From NCBI GenBank assembly GCA_020881915.1, contig JAJFPB010000010.1, forward strand, positions 930,001-994,000: a stretch of DNA of 64,000 nucleotides, given 5' to 3'. How positions within the stretch are numbered: the first letter of the stretch is position 1; every line of letters begins with the position of its first letter. The notes beneath the pieces were generated by a model. It was given only the letters and a program-made list of their open reading frames with translations, did not search any database and was not told the origin of the DNA. The DNA comes from Paramyrothecium sp. XJ0827 (taxonomy: Eukaryota; Ascomycota; Sordariomycetes; Hypocreales; Stachybotryaceae). The translations under genes were made by a program, and so were the position numbers. Positions 56,680 through 64,000 of this stretch are shown here, in pieces.

Positions 56680-58322
56680 GATTATTGTCTTGTAGTGTTA
56701 GTCGAGAAGAGCTACTTAATATGAAAGAGAGTGGCGATTTCGATACACCACGCGTTGACAACCTGCAAGCCCTGCAGAACCAGAGGCACATTCGATGATG
56801 CAAGTCAGCCAGTTGCCACAGATATCGCACGTGTCGAAGTGGCGACATGAAAACAGAGGCATTGTGGAGTGGAGTGAAGGACCAAGCCAATTGATCTATC
56901 TCATGACCTAGAGTTCTTCTCAAGGCGGAGCAGATGCATGCAACGCTCTCTTTCACGCAATTGATTGACCACATGGAACAGATGTACTCGGGTCAACGCA
57001 TCTTCACATTGCGCAGTTCCTCTTGGCAGCCTGGCTCCTCCCTCCCCATGGCAGGATGGCACGAGGCGCCGATCATACGCGCGACTTCCGAGTCCTTCAT
57101 CCGCTTACGCAGGAACGATTGCTTGCGATGCAGCCCTCAAGAAACGCGGGACTGGCGCTACTGCATGCGACCGCGGCTGACCCTGAGCCAAGAAGGCAGG
57201 CAACTTGCCCGATGAGAAACTTAGCTCCTTTCCCAGGCGGCCATGACATGCCTGTGAACCTCCCAAAGGTCTAAGCGTTTGTGCTCCGGGCAGTAAAAAG
57301 CTAGCTGGAGCTGAGAAGTCGCGCGGATAAGCTTAAACGGTTCCTTTGTGTAGTGCATATGCATGTTCCTGAGCCTTCGGGTCATCTCCGCACCTCCTAC
57401 CGCGTAAATCAGGCCGGACCAGGGCTTAAGGACAGCCATATGAACTTGGCTCACTGAATTCTCAACAGCGCCTACATCAACTCAAATGACATTGACGATC
57501 AATGCGCAACAAGTTGGCCTTGGGACAGAGCCGCGTGTGCGTGAAAAGCAACATATATCATCTACGTGGGAATGGAGGAGTCCTAGCTTTGCTGTTACTC
57601 TTCACGTCGTTTGCCTGACTCACTAATTCTGGGCCTACTGCGTCGTGCACTGTCTCTCAGCACAGTGGCACGGCCCTGGAGTGCCATTGGTCACTGTCGA
57701 TATGTCGCCTACAGCACCTCCTTGAGAATGCGGAGGTCCGTTGCCCATAGCTCCTCGAGCTTACAGCCCTATTAGATGTATCCCTGAAGGCCTAGGTGCT
57801 TTTGCTCGAATGACATGGTTCGGAGCAGGGATATAAACACTGCCCGTGCGTGACCATTATTTTGTTCCTTCGTACGAAGGGGATGCTATTTTGCTCCAAG
57901 CATCCGTTGACTGGAGGGAAACAAACGTGCCTCGCCTCAATGGGGTCATGCCAATCCTGCCACGGCTTACCTGCCGCTGTCGGGCAGGGGTTTGCCAGGG
58001 CGACAACGGCTGAACGTGTGGCGTCGCTGTTCTGTGTGAGTCGGGTCTCGTGGCCTGATACCCGACCGTCCTTCATGTCGAGCTATGAATACATATCCCC
58101 AGGATCTTGGCGGCAAGCCCGCTCCAGTCCCGAACGGACTCGGCGTGCAACTCTCGCACGTTTCCGAGTCGGCCCAGAAGTCAGCCATGCGTTGAGAGCA
58201 CGGTGATGCAGATAGGCTACGGGTTGACCAGCATCATCTACAAAAGGCGTCGCTCGTCCAGTACCTCACAAGAACTAGATGAGACACGACATCTTGAAGT
58301 AACGGTCATTTCGTATTGCGCC
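56680..58322. other. 1.6-kb intergenic region, no gene recognised
   Basis: Between two plus-strand genes. A 77-codon minus-strand frame at 57221-57454 has ordinary composition but no recognisable family. The right end holds the promoter of the FAD oxidase. Confidence 0.5.
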
Positions 58323-60401
58323 ATGGTTTCCTCAACTGGTCTTTTGAGCTTCTTGGTGCTCAGCCTTGCGGGCAGCGTCGTCGGCAGGACTTGCAAGACG
58401 ATCCCCGGGTCGCGGGACTGGCCATCGCCAGCTACGTGGCAAAAGTTCAACCAGACGCTGAATGGTAGACTGATCGATCCTACACCACCAGCGGCCGTGT
58501 GCCACTCCGACAGGAAGGAATACAACCCTGCAGCATGTGAAGAAGTTACGATGAACTGGGTTGCTGGCAACCTTCACACGTGAGCTGCCATTGATCATCC
58601 GGATTGTCAATTGTTTGGGGCTGATGTCGTAGAAACCACCCCGTCTCATCGTATTGGAACCAATGGTCCAACGATACCTGCCTTCCTGTCGCAACGGCAC
58701 CTTGCTCCGACGACGGCTATCCTACTTTCGTGGTGAATGCCACCACTGCCGAGCATATCAAGCATGCACTCAAGTTTGGTAAGCATGATTTGGCTGCAGA
58801 GTAACTCTCCTACTGACACGCATCGTCTTAGCAAAGAAACACAACATTAGGCTCATCGTGAAGAACACTGGCCACGACTATCTCGGTCGCTCATCGGGGG
58901 GTTTCTCGCTGTCCATCTGGACGCACCACCTCTCCCAGATTTCGTTTGAAACAGGCTCATGGCAGCCAAAGGGTTGCAACAAGAAGTCATGCACGCAGAA
59001 GCAGCCACGGGCGATCCTGGGCGCCGGAGCCCAGTTTGGAAACGTGTATGCGTTTCTGGACAAGTTCAACCACACGATCGTCGGGGGCACCGGCATGACG
59101 GTGGGCATGGGTGGATTCTTGACCGGCGGCGGGCACGGCATTCTGTCTGGAGCCCATGGTCTCGGCGCAGACAACGTTCTTGAAGTTGAGATGGTCACAC
59201 CTTCGGGCGATCTCATTACCCTGAACGAGTGTCAGAACACCGATCTCTTCTGGGCCGTACGAGGTGTAAGCAGTAGCCCAGCGTTGACTTGCAGTGACGA
59301 TCAGGTACTGACCACGTATGATAGGGCGGCGGCTCAACATTCGGCGTCATCACAAGGTTTGTCGTTCGAGCGTTCCCGACGCCCAAGCTCACATCCAGCC
59401 TGTTCCAAATCTCAGCCGCTCCCAACAGCACGGCCGCCCTTGGTTTGGGCCCTCTGATGCTGAGCAAAATCTCCGAGATGTTCGACCGTGATATTGCCGG
59501 GTACATCTGGACGACGGCAAATGGCGCCGATCTGGTCAACCCCGGAGGAAGCATGGGTGGCGCCTGGGGAATCCTAGTGCTCGAGGGCGACAACGTAGCG
59601 GGAGTTTTCGATGAGATTTACAATCCCATTCTGGCAGAGGCCAAGAAGAGATGGGGCGACGCAGTGAGCTTCCTCTCCCTGCCGGCAGTGTACCCGTCAC
59701 TGCTGGCATACATGAGCGACAACAAGGCGGCGTTCCCCTCCGGCATCAACAAGTTCATGGACACGCGATTGATCAGCGCCGACAAGCTCACTAACGAGCC
59801 GCCTGAGTTGATCGAGGCCACCACGTGTGCAGGCACCCGTTCCTTTTACGAAAGCCTGAGTGTCTTGCTGGTTAACGGCAAGGGACTGTGGAATGCGAAG
59901 CCCCGGGGCGGAGGCAATGCGGTCCACCCGTCTTGGAGAAACACCGCGGCACTGCTATGTGAGTGTGCCGTTTTTGCCATGTCCCATTAGTCGCGACAAT
60001 CACCAACCAGAAGCCTTGCTGACGTTTCCTCCTAGCTGTTGACGGGACGTTTGAACCACTCAGCGCGTCCGCCCGTCAAGGCGCCATCAACTCTGTCAAC
60101 AAGTGCATGGCGCCCCTGCGAAAACTTGAGCCGTCGACCGGCGCGTACGTCAACGAGGTGAGCATGCTTATTTACCATTCCCTTGCCCAACTGCATCTCG
60201 ACATTCTTCTCTGACCAAGAACCCATTATGTAGGCGATTCGTTACCAAGACAACTGGCAGCGCGTTTTCTTCGGGTCGCATTACGACCGACTGCTCAAGA
60301 TCAAGAGGAAGGTTGACCCGCAGGACGTGCTTTGGTGCGAGGCGTGTGTCGGCAGCGAGCGCTGGGAGGAGGTGGAGGGACAACTCTGCAAGATCAATTG
60401 A
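58323..60401 (+). CDS. Secreted FAD-linked oxidoreductase (berberine-bridge-enzyme-like)
   Basis: Six exons, 58323-58579, 58633-58778, 58832-59265, 59325-59958, 60036-60157 and 60234-60401, give 586 residues. MVSSTGLLSFLVLSLAGSVVG is a signal peptide. The FAD-binding (PCMH) half shows IVKNTGHDYLGRS, whose His149 is the site of 8-alpha-histidyl attachment, and GGFLTGGGHGILSGAHGLGADN. In the segment before it (GGTGMTVG) the Cys that gives the second, 6-S-cysteinyl bond in bicovalent BBE enzymes is replaced by Gly. The C-terminal BBE motif is clear: NEAIRYQDNWQRVFFG and VDPQDVLWCEACVGSERW. Fungal relatives oxidise alcohols, sugars or secondary-metabolite intermediates with O2. Export suggests action outside the cytosol or in the secretory route. 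Several introns interrupt conserved blocks but the frame is intact. Confidence 0.92.
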
Positions 60402-61418
60402 TGGGGCATCAAAACTTGAAGACTTGGGGAGGATCATATTTTACTTGGCGTCTTATAGAAACTAATGGAGAATCATTATAGAGATCAATTGGAGCAGCAT
60501 CATCTTCCAATTCCCCTCTATCCTTTGTCAATACACATGCATTCATTGCTTTAATGAATGGGTGACCGCGAATGACATCAAATGGAGCCCCCCAGGGCTG
60601 AACAAAAGACGGGCCGGCGATCACAACCAGCGGTAAAAGCCGAGACCCGGACTAATCAAACGTGTCTTGCCATCGTACCACCTGGGGCGACTAGGTAAGG
60701 TAATCTTACCATCACGCCTCTAGCTTCATCGAATTAGTCCAATGACGTTTGCAGTTGAGCATCCACGAGAATTGGATCCCGTGCGACTTACGATACGCGT
60801 ATCCAGCATCAAGAACACGATGAACGCGATGACTTGATGAAGCTTAGGAGTGCCCATTGGGAGCTGGACTTTAGTGGATTCTTTGCCGTCAAAGACGGAC
60901 AGGTATGGAGGAGTCCTCCAGGTATGGAGGGCATTTCCACAAATCCTTACTCCACCTTGAAGACTCTCCTCGCCGCGTGTTTCGGAGCCCTATCGTATCC
61001 CTGTCTAGTACATGCTCCCAAAGTATTTCCCGGGTAGTCCACGATTCCCCCTCGCCGGTCAATGCTGCCCATCGCAGGTGAGCAGCTCAAGTGAAAAGGT
61101 GCTGACGGCTCCTCTGAGATGTCAGGAAGATCGATTTCTCCGACTCGTCACTCGCCGATCTTGATTCATGCCGGGGTCTGATGCTATGGCGTGCACAACA
61201 AGCCCCTGAATTGTGCAGCGTTGCACTGAAGATTGGATCCCGGTCTATCCGTAATAAGCCCACGTCAGCAGCGATGCTTGGCTCAGGTCCCCTCCATCTC
61301 CACAGCGACCAGAGTCGTGGCTGGACTAAGTGAAGAACGGTTGAATTGAGGCTTCTGGCCGTCTCTCATCTTTGCCGTCGCCTCATTTTTGCAGCATCCA
61401 CCGCGTGCAGATCGAAAA
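60402..61418. other. Intergenic, small direct repeat
   Basis: About 1 kb between two plus-strand FAD-enzyme genes. The 11-mer AGGTATGGAGG occurs twice, at 60901-60911 and 60920-60930. No gene is supported. Confidence 0.5.
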
Positions 61419-62938
61419 ATGGCATCCTCAAAGCTCCTCGAGGAGCACAAGGCCGCCGTCGCGCGGATCCAGGAGCAGGTCAAGTACTTCCACGACAACA
61501 AGAAGCAATTCCGTGTCTATCATGGCTCCACCAGCTCTACGAGGCCTCTGTCCTTCACCCGCGACTCAATCGTTGATACCAGCGATATGAACCACCTGTT
61601 CCCGGTCAACCTGGAGACCATGACGGTCCAGGCGGAGCCCAAGGTGCCAATGGACGCCCTCGCCGCCCACACTCTGAAGCACGGCGTTGTCCCTAAAATC
61701 GTAATGGAGTTCAAGGGCATCACTACTGGCGGCGGCTACTCCGGGTTCTCCGCTGAGAGCAGCATGTATCGATATGGCCTCTTCAACAACACCGTCTCTG
61801 ACATTGAGATCGTCCTCGGCGACGGCACCATCGAAACGGCCAGCCGCACTCACAATGCGGACCTTCTTGAGCACGCAGCTGGTTCCTTGGGCACTTTTGG
61901 AATCGTCACATTACTCACAATCGAGCTGATCCCCGCCAAGCCTTACATCCAGGTTGACATCCACCTGGTCGAAGACATCACCCTGGCCCATGACATCTTC
62001 GAGAAAGCCACCAAAGATGAATCAATTCATTACATTGACGGCGTCTACTTCCGCAAGGGCCGTATTGCGGTCATGTTTGGCAAGTTTGTAGATGCGCCGC
62101 CGTCGCCGGACAAGGTCCTCAAAAAGATGCAGGTCCATTGGTTCGCCGACACAGTGGAGGCCGCCCTCGACACGAGGCCAACCATTGAAAAGCCATATCC
62201 TATCTTTATGAACACTGTTGATTACCTTTTCCGGTTTGACCATGGCGCTTTCTGGGGTGGTAAGCTCGCCTTCAAGCATTTCCACGTCCCGGAAAACTTC
62301 ATCACCAAACGCCTCGCCGACCCATTCCTCGACAGCAGAACTTGCTATCACGCCTTACACAAGTCTGGCCTTGCTGAAGGTATGCAACTCAACTCCAGCT
62401 GCATTATGGACTAGACTGATTCAATATAGAATATGTCGTACAAGATTTCGGCCTGCCTGCAAGCACCGTTACTCAGTTCATTTCGTTCGTTAACGAAACG
62501 CTGCCTGAATTGATGATCTTCCTGTCGCCAGTCAAGACCGCACGGGAGCTGGGGCTGACATCACGCTTCAACCCCCGCGTTGCGGAAGTCGCGGACCAAA
62601 GAATCTTTGCAGTAGGCGTCTACGGCCGTGGCCCGCGCGATCCTAAGGCTTTTTACGAGCTCAACCGCAAGCTGGAGCTGCGCAGCGCGGAACTGCTGGG
62701 AGCCAAGTTGCTCTACGCCAGAACCTACTACACCGAGGACGAATTCTGGCTCATCTACGACAAGCCTACCTATGAGGAGATGAGAAAGAAATACCGTGCT
62801 GAGGGCTTGCCGACAGTCTATGATAAGCTCAAGGCAGACATGAGCACGGGTGCTGGCAAGCGAAGGCCGATGAGGGGCATCTTGGAGACTATGTGGGACA
62901 AAGCCGTGGGCAACAAGGAGTATCTTCTTAAGAAGTGA
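61419..62938 (+). CDS. DHCR24-like (Delta24-sterol reductase family) FAD oxidoreductase
   Basis: Two exons, 61419-62379 and 62430-62938, give 489 residues. The FAD-binding half closely follows the DHCR24/Diminuto family: FRVYHGSTSSTRP, IVDTSDMNHLFPVN, VPMDALAAHTLKHGVVP, VMEFKGITTGGGYSGFS, AAGSLGTFGIVTLLTIELIPAK. The C-terminal half keeps YPIFMNTVDYLFRFDHGAFW and, near the end, ARTYYTEDEFWLIYD. Family members reduce the C24-C25 double bond of sterols or related isoprenoids. Unlike the animal and plant enzymes, no N-terminal membrane helix is present; the protein starts with a charged helix (LLEEHKAAVARIQEQVKYF). Ergosterol synthesis does not need this step, so a dedicated substrate, perhaps a triterpenoid, sterol from a host or other prenyl compound, is likely. 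It lies 1 kb after the BBE-like gene on the same strand. Confidence 0.9.
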
Positions 62939-63185
62939 TTGCAAAAGCCCAAGGAGCTTTTTCAATCGCGCCTCGGATTGTTAGAAAGTAGCACGAGCTG
63001 TGCGTGGTAAATGTGTCGCAACATCTAATCTTAATTCTATCTATTCCATCGTATCCCGATTCCCCTCTTGTTTATGATGACTTGATGCATTGTATTAGCA
63101 TGACTATGCGAATAGGGGTGCCCCCATGTCTCTGATATACACACGGTGCGGTCCTGCGATAGTGCTCCGTGCGCGGTCTTGTTCT

Positions 63186-64000
63186 TCAACTTCCCATAAA
63201 CGGGACGAAACGGTTGACAGTAATGTACACCCCCACAGGCTGCTCCCTCAAAGATGTAAAATCCTCTGCGTATATGTATAATCGACAAAATACGTATATC
63301 CCAGATGTCAGTGCAAAGGGTATGGCCATCCTCAGCCTCATAGCCATGTTCGGATCGCCGTCGGGGGACACATTTCTCCATGATGCAATGTAGGTTCCAA
63401 TTCTTTTCCACAACTTAGGACTGACTCCAACAAGGCGGTTCTGTTTCTTCTGTTTTCGTCCTGTGTCAAGTGATTCGGGGTCAAGCGGCGGGTTTTCGCG
63501 CATGTTGGAACATTGTGACAACCGCCCCGTAACCTGGGAGTTTGTGGTTGTCTGTCTCGTCGGATGTTCCTCCATTTGTGCGGCTTCTGCCCTCACCCTC
63601 GAGGCCTGATTGTTTTTACGATGCCAAACTAGGACCGCAATGAGATAATAAGCGCCTCCAACGATGCTGAACCAGGCGTGGTAGGCACTAGCTACGCGCC
63701 AAAGGGTGTGCTCAACAAACGTGGGAAAGAAGAAGTTCCAAGCCGCCAGAAACGAAATGCTGAAAAGCACAGTAACGACAGCGCAGGGAAGCAGCAGGAA
63801 CTTTTCCATCGGCACCCATGCGTCGGAGGGAAAGCGATCCCAAGGGCTAGCGGTGATTGGTCTCGTTGGGTGAAGGCATAAGCGGCGAGCCAAGTAACTG
63901 TAGTATGACCAGTGGTTGTCAAAATGAAAAACATTGCCTTCCACAAAGTTCAAGGGCGTACGGTGCCACACATCGGTCAAGTCCGTATGAGTCTGCACAT
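63186..64000 (-). CDS. Multi-pass membrane protein, function unknown, 5' part outside the window
   Basis: The frame is open from the right edge to the stop at 63186, about 270 residues of the C-terminal part; the first codon seen is internal. Three or more hydrophobic segments are visible: FLLLPCAVVTVLFSISFLAA, FSIVGGAYYLIAVLVW and IPFALTSGIYVFCRLYIYAED. Between them lies a Gln/Arg/Thr-rich cytosolic loop. The end (DFTSLREQPVGVYITVNRFV) and the start (DLTDVWHRTPLNFVEGN) match a widespread Pezizomycotina family of uncharacterised membrane proteins that I know only by pattern. It converges on the DHCR24-like gene with ~250 bp between stop codons. Confidence 0.75.
   Translation of the reverse strand, partial: VQTHTDLTDVWHRTPLNFVEGNVFHFDNHWSYYSYLARRLCLHPTRPITASPWDRFPSDAWVPMEKFLLLPCAVVTVLFSISFLAAWNFFFPTFVEHTLWRVASAYHAWFSIVGGAYYLIAVLVWHRKNNQASRVRAEAAQMEEHPTRQTTTNSQVTGRLSQCSNMRENPPLDPESLDTGRKQKKQNRLVGVSPKLWKRIGTYIASWRNVSPDGDPNMAMRLRMAIPFALTSGIYVFCRLYIYAEDFTSLREQPVGVYITVNRFVPFMGS

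Noticed and set aside
48235..62938. Search for PKS, NRPS, terpene synthase or prenyltransferase motifs in the cluster
   Set aside because: No ketosynthase, adenylation, DDxxD/NSE or prenyltransferase pattern seen in any frame, so it is not called a classic biosynthetic cluster.

Overview
The window is nuclear DNA of a filamentous ascomycete (Pezizomycotina), most likely a plant-associated or saprotrophic Sordariomycete-type fungus. This rests on many 48-100 nt introns with GTRNGY donors, CTAAC/CTGAC branch points and (C/T)AG acceptors, on two HET-domain genes, and on a mix of plant-wall hydrolases, secreted proteases, a PDR-type ABC pump and clustered oxidoreductases. The exact species cannot be read from the sequence. 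I support 20 protein-coding genes, two of them cut by the window edges. I see no rRNA, no convincing tRNA, no CRISPR array and no intact transposon.

Left part (1-18.4 kb): the 3' part of a HET gene (1-1795, +), a low-complexity Pro/Glu-rich protein (2751-5177, +), a lectin-fold/LGFP-repeat protein (5774-7822, -), a divergent pair of secreted carbohydrases, GH43 exo-1,3-galactanase type (8567-10583, -, nine exons) and GH28 (11561-13159, +, five exons), that share a 977-bp promoter with three CreA-type sites, a complete HET gene (13940-15679, -) and an MFS sugar/quinate-type transporter (16710-18448, -). A 2.8-kb gene-free, partly AT-rich stretch follows.

Middle part (21-34.4 kb) is mostly secretory: a subtilase with a PA insert (21285-24115, +), a short tyrosinase (25234-26395, +), a small Myb/SANT-like protein (26789-27555, -), a Cys-rich secreted protein with a CenC-like module (28719-29565, -) and a 16-exon secreted SGNH esterase fused to FG-GAP/VCBS repeats (30817-34405, -). 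After 3.4 kb without genes come two large membrane proteins: a P-type IIC (Na,K-ATPase-like) cation pump (37815-41593, +) and a full-size PDR ABC transporter (42525-47329, +) whose promoter holds a perfect PDRE-like octamer.

Right part (48.2-62.9 kb) looks like a compact metabolic cluster: cytochrome P450, short-chain reductase, an AtuA (DUF1446)-DUF4387 fusion, an MFS transporter divergent from it, a secreted berberine-bridge-type FAD oxidase and a DHCR24-like FAD reductase. There is no PKS, NRPS, terpene synthase or prenyltransferase in view, so the set reads as a catabolic or tailoring cluster, perhaps for an isoprenoid- or sterol-like substrate. That role is inference; the gene calls themselves come from motifs in the sequence. 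A multi-pass membrane protein runs off the right edge. All splice sites were placed by eye using reading frame and family conservation.
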